From: Parvimonas sp000223315
Lineage (GTDB): Bacteria; Bacillota; Clostridia; Tissierellales; Peptoniphilaceae
Assembly (NCBI GenBank): GCA_050262155.1
Contig: CP189843.1
Location: 1,426,001 to 1,490,000, forward strand
Length of the DNA: 64,000 nt
Reading direction: 5' to 3'
The notes beneath the pieces are model-generated. The model saw nothing but the letters and a program-made list of their open reading frames with translations, did not search any database and was not told the DNA's origin. Both the position numbers and the translations under genes were made by a program. Positions 8,862-17,372 of the stretch are shown here, piece after piece (positions within the stretch are counted from its first letter, which is position 1; every line of letters begins with the position of its first letter).

Positions 8862-9205
8862 TTTATGAGATCTCTCGACTACGCTCGAGATGACGTAAAA
8901 AGGAAAATTTTTCGTTTAAGAGCTAAACGTTAATTGAAGATAAACTTACGAAATAAATTAAAATTATATAAAAAATGAAATAATTCACGTCATAGAGCTA
9001 TGCAAAAAAATATCTCTTAACACGTCATCTCGAGCGGAATGAATAAAGTGAATGAAGTGAATCTAGACCTAACTTTTGTTGTTTATTCATAAACAACAAA
9101 AAGTAGGTCTGACGCAAAGATTGTTCAAATCTTTGATTTGAGTACAATCGACTGTGGAAATCTCCTACTTTTGCTTTAGCAAAAGTAAATGTATCGTAAA
9201 TACAT
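8862..9205 (-). repeat. Modular hairpin repeat, locus A
   Basis: Member of the dispersed intergenic repeat family described in the findings. It contains the arm GAGATCTCTCGAC...ATGACGT, a ~170-bp core, the opposite arm CACGTCATCTCGAG, a body with paired hairpins (for example ACTTTTGC/GCAAAAGT at 9170-9187) and the palindrome at 9189-9205. The central cassette is the CAAAGATTGTTC type. Boundaries are approximate; similar fragments reach from 8690 to 9240. Confidence 0.7.
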
Positions 9206-9326
9206 CCCAGACTGATGACAAAGTATCAACGAGCAATTGTTGACACTTTTTTAACGGAGAAAAAGAGAATAAGTAATATAATAATTAGACTATAGTCAAA
9301 TAATTTAATAAAAACATACAAATTAA

Positions 9327-9355
9327 AAGGTTGAGGATTTTTACTCCCCAACCTT
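9327..9355 (-). terminator. Terminator-like hairpin after aspA
   Basis: AAGGTTGAGGA (9327-9337) pairs with TCCCCAACCTT (9345-9355) with one mismatch. The T run on the minus strand is short, so termination may be partial. Confidence 0.6.
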
Positions 9356-9374
9356 AGTTACTGAACTTTATTTT

Positions 9375-10787
9375 TTAGTTTCTTTTTGCAATTCCCGGTG
9401 TAGTCATTGAGAATACATCTAAGATATTGTCAATTTCTTCTTCAGTCATAATCTTTTCTGAGATTAAAACTGCCTTTACAGGTAAATTCTTTTCAATAGC
9501 TTTATGAATTACTTCAACTGATTTTTCATATCCGATATGTGGAGCGAAAGCTGTTACGATTCCGTAGCTATTGTGAACCATATTCTTAGTTCTTTCTGCA
9601 TTTGCAGTAATTCCTAAAATACAGTTATGAACAAATGTATTTGCCGCTTTACCGATTGTTTCAACTGATTCAAATAAGTTGTAGAAAATAACCGGTTCAA
9701 AAGCATTTAGTTCTAATTGTCCTGCTTCTGCAGCCATTGTAACTGCAAAGTCATTTCCTGCACAGTTAAAAGCAACTTGTGAAACAACTTCTGGAATTAC
9801 AGGATTTACTTTTCCCGGCATAATTGAACTTCCCGCTTGTCTTGCAGGTAAGTTGATTTCTGCAAAACCACAAGTTGGACCTGAAGACATAAGTCTTAAG
9901 TCATTAGCGATTTTAGACATACTGATTGCACAACTCTTTACAAGACCTGAAACATGAACAAAAACGTCGATATTTTGTGTTCCGTCAATTAAGTCTTCAG
10001 CTTGTACTAATTCTAAATCTGTAACTTGTGCAAGATTTTTTACAATCTTATCCATATAGCTTACATCGGCATTAAGTCCTGTACCAATTGCAGTTGCACC
10101 CATATTTACAGTTTTTAAAACTGTACATGCAGTTTTGAATAATTTAATATTTCTGGAAATTCCTGTTGCATAAGCTCTGAATTCTTGTCCAAGTCTGATA
10201 GGAATAGCATCTTGCATTTGAGTTCTTCCCATTTTAATAACATCATCAAACTCTTCAGCTTTTACAAGTAATGCTTTTTCTAATTCATTTAAACTTTCAA
10301 TTGTTTCGCCTAAAAGTCTTATAAGAGCGATTTTACCGCTTGTAGGATAAACGTCATTTGTAGATTGTCCCATATTTACATCATCATTTGGGTGGATGAT
10401 TGAATAATCTCCAAGTTTTCCGCCTAAATGTTCAATAGCAATATTTGCAATTACTTCATTTGCATTCATATTATGGCTTGTTCCTGCTCCCCCTTGAATT
10501 GGGTCAACAATGAATTGATCTAAATATCTTCCCCAGATAATTTCATCACAAGCATAAACTATTGCATCTTTTTTCTTTTCGCTTAAAACTCCAGCCTCAA
10601 AGTTTGTGATAGCACAAGCTTTTTTGATTTCAGCAACTGATTTAATCATTTCAGGATTTGTTTTTCTTCTTGTAATCTTGAAGTTTTCTGTTGCTCTTTG
10701 AGTATGAATTCCATAATAAGCATTTTCCGGAATTAAACTTTCTCCAATACAATCATGTTCAACTCTGTATCCTTGTTTTGTTTCCAT
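9375..10787 (-). CDS. aspA: Aspartate ammonia-lyase
   Basis: A 470-residue enzyme of the fumarase/aspartase superfamily that interconverts aspartate with fumarate and ammonia. The superfamily signature GSSIMPGKVNP is present near residue 320. The N-terminal 'EHDCIGE' and 'YYGIHTQRATENF' are typical of AspA rather than FumC. A C-terminal FumC_C-like tail (VLDVFSMTTPGIAKR) is present. It lies 33 bases downstream of fumC, so the two probably form an operon linking malate, fumarate and aspartate. The GGAG ribosome binding site is 14 bases from the ATG, unusually far. Confidence 0.92.
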   Translation of the reverse strand: METKQGYRVEHDCIGESLIPENAYYGIHTQRATENFKITRRKTNPEMIKSVAEIKKACAITNFEAGVLSEKKKDAIVYACDEIIWGRYLDQFIVDPIQGGAGTSHNMNANEVIANIAIEHLGGKLGDYSIIHPNDDVNMGQSTNDVYPTSGKIALIRLLGETIESLNELEKALLVKAEEFDDVIKMGRTQMQDAIPIRLGQEFRAYATGISRNIKLFKTACTVLKTVNMGATAIGTGLNADVSYMDKIVKNLAQVTDLELVQAEDLIDGTQNIDVFVHVSGLVKSCAISMSKIANDLRLMSSGPTCGFAEINLPARQAGSSIMPGKVNPVIPEVVSQVAFNCAGNDFAVTMAAEAGQLELNAFEPVIFYNLFESVETIGKAANTFVHNCILGITANAERTKNMVHNSYGIVTAFAPHIGYEKSVEVIHKAIEKNLPVKAVLISEKIMTEEEIDNILDVFSMTTPGIAKRN

Positions 10788-10820
10788 AATATTTTTTCTA
10801 TCTCCTTTATAAAATATAAT

Positions 10821-12185
10821 CTAAACCATTTTTTTAGGGTCAACAATTTGATCAAATTCTGACTCTGTTAAATAACCAAAATGCAAAACTGCTTCTTTTA
10901 ATGTTGTATTTTCCTTAAAGGCATACTTTGCACATTGACTTGCCTTATCATAACCAATATATGGATTAAGTGAAGTTACAAGCATTAAAGACTCATTCAA
11001 ATATTTTTCTACAACTTCTCTATTTACTTTTATTCCTCTTACACAGTTTTTAACAAAAGATTCCATAGCATCTGAAAGTAAATTTACAGATTCTACAAAA
11101 CTGTATATAATAACCGGCATATAAACATTAAGCTCAAAATTTCCTTGAGATGCAGAAAAACTTATCGTAGTATCATTTCCTAAAACTCTTGCACAAACCA
11201 TTGTCAAGGCTTCTATTTGAGTAGGATTTACCTTTCCTGGCATAATTGAACTTCCAGGTTCATTTGCAGGAATTTCAATTTCTGAAAAACCACAACGAGG
11301 TCCACAAGCTAAAAATCTTATATCATTTCCAATCTTTAATAAATCCATTGCTAATGCTTTAATAGCTCCGTGAGAAACGACAACTGCATCTTTCATTGTC
11401 AATGAATGGAAGAAATTTTCTGCAGGTTTAAATTCTTTTCCTGTAATCTTTGAAATATATTTTGCAACAATATTCTTAAAATTTTCTTTAGTATTAATAC
11501 CTGTACCAACTGCAGTTGCTCCAAGTGAAATTTCTAAAAGTCCCTTTCTTGTATATTCAATATATTCCAAACATTTTTCTATAGAATGTCTATAACCGCT
11601 GAACTCTTGAGAAATCTTAATAGGCACAGCATCTTGTAAATGTGTTCTACCAATCTTTATAACATCGCTATTCGCTTCTTCAAAAGCCTTAAAAGCTGAA
11701 ATCAATGTTTTCATTGACGGAATAAGTTTTCTGTCAATAACATCTAAACAAGCTATATGCAAAGCTGTTGGAAAAGTATCATTTGAACTTTGAGATTTAT
11801 TTACATCATCATTTGGGTGGATTAAAGTCTTACCGGCCTTTTGATTTGAAAAATTTGCAATAACCTCATTCAAATTCATATTTGTTTGTGTACCGCTACC
11901 AGTTTGATAAACAACAAGTGGAAAATGTTCATCAAGTTTTCCACTAAAAATTTCCTCAACAGCATTTTCTATTGCAGAAAATTTTTCCTTGTTCAAGTCG
12001 CCAAGCTCGTAATTAGCCATTGCACAAGCATACTTAACAGTAGCCATTGCTCTTATAACTTCAGATGGCATCTTGTAATTTCCAATTTTGAAATTTTCAA
12101 AACTTCTCTGTGTAGTTGCACCCCAAAGTTTATCACTTTCTACCTTAATTTCTCCGATAGAGTCTTTATAAACCTTATAACTCAT
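10821..12185 (-). CDS. fumC: Class II fumarate hydratase
   Basis: A 454-residue iron-independent fumarase that converts fumarate to malate. The N-terminal 'LWGATTQRSFENFKIG', 'TGSGTQTNMNLNEVI', the substrate loop GSSIMPGKVNPTQ and a C-terminal FumC domain (LNPYIGYDKAS) identify class II fumarase. ATG 12185 is preceded by GGAGGG; a TTG one codon upstream is the only alternative. It is the first gene of a minus-strand pair with aspA and has an extended -10 promoter flanked by short inverted repeats. No other citric acid cycle gene is in the window. Confidence 0.92.
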   Translation of the reverse strand: MSYKVYKDSIGEIKVESDKLWGATTQRSFENFKIGNYKMPSEVIRAMATVKYACAMANYELGDLNKEKFSAIENAVEEIFSGKLDEHFPLVVYQTGSGTQTNMNLNEVIANFSNQKAGKTLIHPNDDVNKSQSSNDTFPTALHIACLDVIDRKLIPSMKTLISAFKAFEEANSDVIKIGRTHLQDAVPIKISQEFSGYRHSIEKCLEYIEYTRKGLLEISLGATAVGTGINTKENFKNIVAKYISKITGKEFKPAENFFHSLTMKDAVVVSHGAIKALAMDLLKIGNDIRFLACGPRCGFSEIEIPANEPGSSIMPGKVNPTQIEALTMVCARVLGNDTTISFSASQGNFELNVYMPVIIYSFVESVNLLSDAMESFVKNCVRGIKVNREVVEKYLNESLMLVTSLNPYIGYDKASQCAKYAFKENTTLKEAVLHFGYLTESEFDQIVDPKKMV

Positions 12186-12258
12186 CAAGAACCCTCCTAT
12201 ATTTAAACATTTTTTATATTAAAATTCATTAAAAATATAAAATTACTCATCCTATACT

Positions 12259-12267
12259 ATTATACCA
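12259..12267 (-). promoter_or_regulatory. Extended -10 promoter of fumC-aspA
   Basis: On the minus strand TGGTATAAT covers 12267-12259, about 75 bases upstream of fumC. No good -35 box is seen 17 bases upstream. Repeats of TTATGGT lie at 12289-12304 with an inverted TACCATAA at 12263-12270, which could bind a regulator. Confidence 0.45.
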
Positions 12268-12483
12268 TAATTCCTTTTTGATTATTATTTATGGTAATTA
12301 TGGTGAAATTAATATACTTTTACCATTGGGCATAAAACTACATTAATTATAACACAAAAAAAACAAAATGTTTAACATTTTGTTCATTTTTTATTAGTTA
12401 TTTATTAAATAACAATTTTTTGTTATAGTTTACAACTGCTTCATATTCATATACTCAAATTAATTTACAATTATTAAAACTTA

Positions 12484-13168
12484 TTTCTTTCAGAAATACT
12501 ATTGCTTGTGAACAAGCAATAGTTGAGATTTTTTTTGTTAATGTATCTACGATACATTAAAAACTAAAAATCTCATTCTTAAAAAGAATTACTAAATACA
12601 AAGTTCTTTTACATTCTATGAGCTTTAGGAGATCTTTCGACTCCGTTACACTCCGCTCAAGATGACGAATAAGGAAAATCCCCTTGTTTAAGAGATAGAC
12701 GTTAAAGGTAAATAAATTTAAAATATATTTTCCATTTATAATTTAATAAAATTCTACATTTTATAATACTTTTATTGATTGAAAAATTAATAACCTTATT
12801 ATTTCACAATAAAAATTCACATCTTACAATTTTGCAAAGAAATTCTCCAAACACGTCATCTCGACCGAAACGAGTGAAACGAATGTAGTGAATCTAGCCC
12901 TAACTTAGATTATTTACTTGTAAATAATCTATAGTAGGTCTGACGGGGTCGTTGTATCTTTTGATACAATGACTCTGGAGATCTCATACTTTTGCTTTAG
13001 CAAAAGTAAATGTATCGTAGATACATGAAAAACTAAAAATCTCATTCTTAAAAAAATTACTAAATACAAAGTGCTTTTATATTCTATGAGCTTTATGAGA
13101 TCTTTCGACTCCGTTACACTCCGCTCAAGATGACGTATAAAGTAATTCACTTTGTTTAAGAGATAGAC
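12484..13168 (-). repeat. Modular hairpin repeat, locus B
   Basis: An array of repeat modules between fumC and rpsI. It contains palindromes ATGTATC..GATACAT at 12541-12557 and 13010-13026, arms with CAAGATGACG near 12656 and 13125 and ACGTCATCTCGACC near 12852, and the GGGGTCGTTGTATC cassette near 12945. A short ORF through it (12929-13150) is a by-product of the repeat. The last, partial unit abuts the rpsI terminator. Confidence 0.7.
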
Positions 13169-13196
13169 GTTAAAGGTAAATAAACTTAAAACAATA

Positions 13197-13228
13197 AAAA
13201 AACGTTGGAAAAAATTTCCAACGTTTTA
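13197..13228 (-). terminator. Terminator of rplM-rpsI
   Basis: A stem of about 13 bp, AAAACGTTGGAAA with TTTCCAACGTTTT, followed on the minus strand by T residues. It lies 13 bases after the rpsI stop codon. Confidence 0.88.
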
Positions 13229-13240
13229 AATTCATTTTTA

Positions 13241-13630
13241 CTATCTCTTTGAAAATTGTGGGCTTCTTCTTGCCTTTTTAAGACCATATTTCTTTCTTTC
13301 TTTCTTACGAGGGTCTCTTGTTAAGAAACCGGCTCTTTTTAATACAGGTCTTAATTCAGCAGAAACTTCTAATAAAGCTCTTGCAACACCATGTCTGATT
13401 GCTCCAGCTTGTCCTGTAAATCCGCCACCTTTTACATTTACATAAACGTCGAATTTACCAAGACTTTCAGTTACTTCTAAAGGTGATTTTGCAGTAACCT
13501 TTAAAGTATCATAATCAAAATATTCATCTATATCTTGTTTGTTAATAACAAATTTTCCGTTTCCAGGTGTTAAGAAAACTCTAGCTACAGAAGTTTTTCT
13601 TCTTCCTGTTCCTACAAATTGAGTTGCCAT
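13241..13630 (-). CDS. rpsI: 30S ribosomal protein S9
   Basis: A 129-residue uS9 protein of normal length. Hallmarks are 'GTGRRKTSVARVFL' near the N-terminus and 'GGGFTGQAGAIRHGVARAL' in the middle. The basic C-terminus (KKYGLKKARR...FSKR) reaches into the decoding site to contact P-site tRNA. It follows rplM with a 23-base gap and a GGAG-type ribosome binding site, and ends at a strong terminator. Expression should be controlled with rplM by the L13 leader upstream. Confidence 0.97.
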   Translation of the reverse strand: MATQFVGTGRRKTSVARVFLTPGNGKFVINKQDIDEYFDYDTLKVTAKSPLEVTESLGKFDVYVNVKGGGFTGQAGAIRHGVARALLEVSAELRPVLKRAGFLTRDPRKKERKKYGLKKARRSPQFSKR

Positions 13631-13653
13631 ATATGTTAATCTCCTTTCTATTC

Positions 13654-14088
13654 CTATTTATTTAATGTTAAAACTTCCGGTTGTTGTGCTTCGTGATTAT
13701 GTTCCGGACCAGCATAAACCTTTAATTTCTTGAACATTTGTCTTCCTAAAACATTCTTTGGAAGCATTCCCTTAACAGCTAATTCAATAACTTTTTCAGG
13801 TTTAGTTTGTAACATTTTTTCATAAGAAATAGCCTTTAAACCATTTGAGTATCCAGTATAGTATCTATGTTCTTTTTGTTGTAATTTGTTTCCAGTTAAT
13901 TTAACTTTTTCAGCATTAACAACAATAACATAATCTCCCATATCAAATGATGGTTGGAATCTAACATTTTTCTTTCCTCTTAAAATTGAAGCAACTTCAG
14001 TTGCAAGTCTACCTAAAACAACGTCTTTTGCATCAACTACATACCACTTACGATTAACATCGCAAGGTTTTGCTACGTAACTTTTCAT
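13654..14088 (-). CDS. rplM: 50S ribosomal protein L13
   Basis: A 144-residue uL13 protein of the large ribosomal subunit, an early assembly protein. Typical features are the N-terminal 'RKWYVVDAKDVVLGRLA', 'GDYVIVVNAEKVKLTG', 'KEHRYYTGY' and 'MLPKNVLGR'. It is the first gene of the rplM-rpsI operon. The upstream leader folds into the structure expected for an L13 autoregulatory leader, so L13 probably represses its own mRNA. The ribosome binding site AAGGAGG precedes the ATG. Confidence 0.97.
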   Translation of the reverse strand: MKSYVAKPCDVNRKWYVVDAKDVVLGRLATEVASILRGKKNVRFQPSFDMGDYVIVVNAEKVKLTGNKLQQKEHRYYTGYSNGLKAISYEKMLQTKPEKVIELAVKGMLPKNVLGRQMFKKLKVYAGPEHNHEAQQPEVLTLNK

Positions 14089-14105
14089 TTCATTCCTCCT
14101 TAATT

Positions 14106-14209
14106 CTTTTTACAATATTGGGTTATTTAGACATCGCTACCCAGCGATTTTGTAGGCGAGGACTTATTAATCGCAACCTCGACTGCTATGCGATTGATAT
14201 TGTAAAAAG
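14106..14209 (-). ncRNA. L13 ribosomal protein leader (autoregulatory)
   Basis: A 13-bp closing stem pairs 14197-14209 with 14106-14118. It encloses two hairpins: AATCGCA/TGCGATT (14169-14175 with 14189-14195) and ATCGCT/AGCGAT (14133-14138 with 14143-14148). Position just before rplM matches the known Firmicutes L13 leader, to which L13 binds to repress its operon. Identity is inferred from structure and context. Confidence 0.75.
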
Positions 14210-14253
14210 ACAAGGCTTTTTAAATATCATGTATCCAAAAGTGATACCTTGGT

Positions 14254-14282
14254 ATTATATCATATATATATACTAATTGCAA
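14254..14282 (-). promoter_or_regulatory. Promoter of rplM-rpsI
   Basis: Minus-strand TTGCAA (14282-14277), a 17-base spacer and TATAAT (14259-14254) with TGA extended -10. Transcription would begin just upstream of the L13 leader. Confidence 0.65.
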
Positions 14283-14299
14283 TACTTTTAAAGATTTTT

Positions 14300-15043
14300 T
14301 TATAGATTATTTAAAATTTTTGCTGTTAAATCCGGATAATTTCCAATAAGAGCATCTACTCCCATTTCAATTAAATACTTCATAGCTTTTTCGTCATTAA
14401 CTGTCCATGTATTTATTTCAAGTCCCATTTTTTTGAATTCCACAGCCCAAGATGGCTTTTGTAAAAGCATATAATATCCCGGATGGACAGCTTCATGCTT
14501 AATTCCTCTCATATACTCAACTGTATTCATCATTGGACTTTCAAATAGTAATCCTGTCTTAAAAGTAGGGTCAATTTGTTTACAAAGCTCCATTGACTCG
14601 TGATTAAAAGATGATAAAATAACATCATCTTTTAATCCAAATTCCTTTACCATATTGATAACAGCCTCTTCAAGACCACAGTAAAAGACATAATTATTCT
14701 TAAGTTCTAAATTTACAAAAAGTTTATTATCCTTTACTATTTGTAAAAGTTCATCCAAAAAAATAATCTTTTCTCCTAAAAATTCACTTCCCTTATGTGA
14801 GCCGAATTCCATTTGTAAAAGCTCTTTTGAAGTCAAGTCCTTTATAAAACCGCTTCCGTTTGAGCAAGTTCTATCAACATTATCATCGTGAATTATTACA
14901 AGTTTTTTATCCTTTGTCATATGGACATCAGTTTCAAAACCGTCACAATTTCCATATTCTATTGCCTTTAAAAAAGCAATTTTAGTATTTTCAGGATATT
15001 TTCCTGAAAAGCCTCTATGCGCTAAATTCAATATCTTTTTCAT
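14300..15043 (-). CDS. Glycerophosphodiester phosphodiesterase
   Basis: A 247-residue cytoplasmic GDPD-family enzyme that hydrolyses glycerophosphodiesters to glycerol-3-phosphate and an alcohol. The active-site motif is HRG..G.YPENT (from residue 8), with the metal-binding acidic pair 'FETDVH' and 'IIHDD' (general acid histidine). 'VNLELK' and the C-terminal 'INTWTVN' and 'VDALIGNYPD' are typical. No signal peptide or membrane domain is present. It is a single gene with its own promoter, divergent from thiT. Confidence 0.93.
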   Translation of the reverse strand: MKKILNLAHRGFSGKYPENTKIAFLKAIEYGNCDGFETDVHMTKDKKLVIIHDDNVDRTCSNGSGFIKDLTSKELLQMEFGSHKGSEFLGEKIIFLDELLQIVKDNKLFVNLELKNNYVFYCGLEEAVINMVKEFGLKDDVILSSFNHESMELCKQIDPTFKTGLLFESPMMNTVEYMRGIKHEAVHPGYYMLLQKPSWAVEFKKMGLEINTWTVNDEKAMKYLIEMGVDALIGNYPDLTAKILNNL

Positions 15044-15076
15044 AATATCTCCTTATCTAATTTAAAATATATTTAA

Positions 15077-15105
15077 AGTATATCACTTTTATAATATTTA
15101 CTCAA
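15077..15105 (-). promoter_or_regulatory. Promoter of the GDPD gene
   Basis: Minus-strand TTGAGT (15105-15100), a 17-base spacer and TATACT (15082-15077) with a TGA extended -10, about 35 bases upstream of the start codon. Confidence 0.55.
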
Positions 15106-15170
15106 TAAGTCAATGTTTAATAAATTTGTAAGGGGGTAAAAAATTAAAGTATGTAAATACAAATATTTTT

Positions 15171-15277
15171 TATTCGCTAGGGGTGCTACTAAGCTGAGAA
15201 ATACCCTTTGTACCTGATTCAGTTAATACTGACGTAGGGAAGCTGAATAGTCTTTTTTGTGGACTTTCTAGTGAATA
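15171..15277 (+). promoter_or_regulatory. TPP riboswitch (THI element) controlling thiT
   Basis: The conserved TPP aptamer is clear: GGGGTGC, GCTGAGA, ATACCC, ACCTGA, GTTAATACTGACGTAGGGAA. The P1 stem pairs TATTCGCT (15171-15178) with AGCTGAATA (15241-15249). The same 5' strand can instead pair with CTAGTGAATA (15268-15277), which ends just before the AGGAGG site at 15282. No intrinsic terminator is visible, so control is probably of translation initiation. Confidence 0.95.
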
Positions 15278-15295
15278 TCATAGGAGGTTTTTTTT

Positions 15296-15943
15296 ATGGA
15301 AAATTTTGGAAAATTTTTCTCAAGTACGGCAGGAAAAACAACTATTATATTGTTGATTTCCTTTGCGTTTTTATTTTTTGTCTTTTATTTTAGAAGAGAT
15401 GAAAAAATATTTTCTACAAAAGCGCTAACTTACTCTGCCATCTTATTGGCACTTGGAATTAGTGCAAATCAAATAAAGTTTTTTAGTCTGCCACAAGGTG
15501 GAAGCATAACTTTATTTTCAATGATTTTTGTAGTTTTTATAGGTTATATGTTCGGACTTAGAGTAGGACTTATAGCAGGAATAACTTTCGGACTTTTAAA
15601 TTTATTGATTAAGCCTGAAGTATATACACCTGTTCAAGCGATTATTGACTATATTTTAGCTTTTGGCTCTCTTGGACTCGGTGGACTATTTGCAAAAAAG
15701 AAAGATAAATTAATTTTCGCTTATATTCTTGCAATTACAGGAAGATTTATCTTTGCAGTATTCTCCGGATATGTATTCTTCGGAACCTATGCTCCAAAAG
15801 GTTGGAATCCATTGTTTTACTCAATCTGGTATAATTTTTCATATATCGGAACAGAAGGAATTATAACTGTATTATTACTTTTAATTCCGGTTGTAAGAAA
15901 CACATTGGAAAAATTAAAATCAAGCAATTTTAAAACAAATTAA
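15296..15943 (+). CDS. thiT: Energy-coupled thiamine transporter ThiT
   Basis: A 215-residue substrate-binding S component of an ECF transporter, with about six membrane helices. It has the ThiT-type 'ALGISANQIKFFSLPQGGSITLFSM' region split over two helices, and aromatic residues near the end ('FGTYAPKGWNP', 'YSIWYNFSYIGTEG') that would line the thiamine site. The family needs a shared EcfAAT energising module, which is not in this window. The TPP riboswitch directly upstream supports thiamine as substrate. A terminator follows at 15979. Confidence 0.92.
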   Translation: MENFGKFFSSTAGKTTIILLISFAFLFFVFYFRRDEKIFSTKALTYSAILLALGISANQIKFFSLPQGGSITLFSMIFVVFIGYMFGLRVGLIAGITFGLLNLLIKPEVYTPVQAIIDYILAFGSLGLGGLFAKKKDKLIFAYILAITGRFIFAVFSGYVFFGTYAPKGWNPLFYSIWYNFSYIGTEGIITVLLLLIPVVRNTLEKLKSSNFKTN

Positions 15944-15978
15944 AAAATTACTAAAAAACAAAAATATTATTTTAACAT

Positions 15979-16012
15979 AAAAATAGAGAGTGTAAAAACT
16001 CTCTATTTTTTA
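15979..16012. terminator. Bidirectional terminator between thiT and the SHIRT-repeat gene
   Basis: A perfect 12-bp stem AAAAATAGAGAG (15979-15990) with CTCTCTATTTTT (15999-16010), with T runs on both strands. It serves both convergent genes. Confidence 0.88.
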
Positions 16013-16019
16013 TAATTTT

Positions 16020-17177
16020 TTATTCTTCATCTTTTTTCTTTGCTATATATGCTCCACCTATTCCAGCTAATGCAAGTATTACATAACTAAATGCACTTTC
16101 TATATTTGTCTTTGGAAGCATTCTACCTTTTTGTACTTTAGGCTTTTGTGATTCAGGTTTTGATATTTCCGGTTTTGGTGTTCCCGTTTTTTTATCTTCT
16201 TCAAATTTCCACTCGCCTTGTAATCTTAAATCTTCATTTTCAACTATTGCTTCATTTTCTATAGGTTCAACTTGATTATTTTTAGGAGCCTTCCAAGTTA
16301 TAAACTTCCAAGTTCCCCCTTCTACTTTTATATCATCAAATTTTGGAAGATTTATTTTTGTACCACTTTCAACATCAGATTTGTTTGCAGGTACTTTAGC
16401 TTTTATTTCATCAGGTAATTCTTTACCGTCTGTTATTGATTTAAATTCGAAAGTTACATTATACTTTTTAGGTTGTGGTTCGGGTTTTTTATCTTTTTCA
16501 AATTTCCATTCACCTTGTAATCTTAAATCTTCATTTTCAACTATTGCTTCATTTTCTATAGGCTCAACTTGATTATTTTTAGGAACCTTCCAAGTTATAA
16601 ACTTCCAAGTTCCATCTTCTACTTTCACATCATCAAATTTTGGAAGATTTACTTTTGTACCATTTGGAACATCATATTGATCTGCAGGTTTTTTATTTTT
16701 AACTGCTTCCGGTAATTCTCTATCATCAGGTACTGCAACAAATCTATATAATATCTTAAATTTATTTGAATGAGTGTCTTTTTCAAATTCCCAAACTCCA
16801 TTTAATTTAATATCATCATTTATAACTTGAACTTCATTAATTACTACTGTTGTAGTTCCATCTGCATTAACTTTTTCCCATCTTTTGAACTTCCAAATTC
16901 CACCATCAGCCTTTACTTCTTTGAAATCAGTCTTAAGTGGATATTTAAAACCTTTTGGAACATCAATAGCTGATTGTGGTAATTGATTTAATACTCCATC
17001 CGGTAAATTTTTACCTTTAGTTCCTGATACAAAATCAGGATTTACGGAATATCCTTGAGTAGCCATTGGAGCAACATTATGGTTTTTTTCAACCTTTTCT
17101 CTCTCTGCAAAACTAACTTTAGGCAATATTGCAACTAACATTGCAAGAATAAGAATTTTTGAAATAATCTTCTTCAT
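16020..17177 (-). CDS. LPXTG-anchored surface protein with three SHIRT-like repeats
   Basis: A 385-residue exported wall protein with a signal peptide (residues 1-24), three ~95-residue repeats and a proline/lysine linker. The sorting signal is LPKTN (354-358), a hydrophobic helix and a positive tail. Each repeat follows the SHIRT pattern: F.F.s....ELP..v....P....v..gt...LP.f.dv.VegGtWkF..W.........L.GeW.F. SHIRT domains form rigid rods that project ligand domains from streptococcal surfaces. Here no separate N-terminal ligand domain is visible. It is a paralogue of the next gene upstream. Confidence 0.8.
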   Translation of the reverse strand: MKKIISKILILAMLVAILPKVSFAEREKVEKNHNVAPMATQGYSVNPDFVSGTKGKNLPDGVLNQLPQSAIDVPKGFKYPLKTDFKEVKADGGIWKFKRWEKVNADGTTTVVINEVQVINDDIKLNGVWEFEKDTHSNKFKILYRFVAVPDDRELPEAVKNKKPADQYDVPNGTKVNLPKFDDVKVEDGTWKFITWKVPKNNQVEPIENEAIVENEDLRLQGEWKFEKDKKPEPQPKKYNVTFEFKSITDGKELPDEIKAKVPANKSDVESGTKINLPKFDDIKVEGGTWKFITWKAPKNNQVEPIENEAIVENEDLRLQGEWKFEEDKKTGTPKPEISKPESQKPKVQKGRMLPKTNIESAFSYVILALAGIGGAYIAKKKDEE

Positions 17178-17289
17178 TTTTCCCCCTTTTTGTTAAAATT
17201 ATTTTTGCTATTGAAAATTAATTACCTTATTTTTAGATAAATAGAATAAAACCCATCTAATATAAGAAATTGTAATAATAGCAGTTTAT

Positions 17290-17318
17290 ATTATAACATA
17301 AATTACTTTTTTGTACAA
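17290..17318 (-). promoter_or_regulatory. Promoter of the three-repeat SHIRT gene
   Basis: Minus-strand TTGTAC (17318-17313), a 17-base spacer and TATAAT (17295-17290) with TGT extended -10. It lies ~110 bases upstream of the ATG at 17177 and just past the terminator of the preceding gene. Confidence 0.6.
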
Positions 17319-17330
17319 ATTTTACACAAA

Positions 17331-17355
17331 AAAGACTAGGCTCAGCCCAGTCTTT
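17331..17355 (-). terminator. Terminator of the five-repeat SHIRT gene
   Basis: Hairpin AAAGACTaGGCTcAGCCcAGTCTTT with a T run on the minus strand, 17 bases after the stop codon. Confidence 0.8.
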
Positions 17356-17372
17356 CAATAATTTTTTTAATA

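Noticed and set aside
12929..13150. 73-codon minus-strand ORF with 'RHLERSVTESKDL'
   Set aside because: It lies wholly within repeat locus B; the same phrase arises from the repeat arm elsewhere, and there is no ribosome binding site. It is a repeat translation, not a gene.
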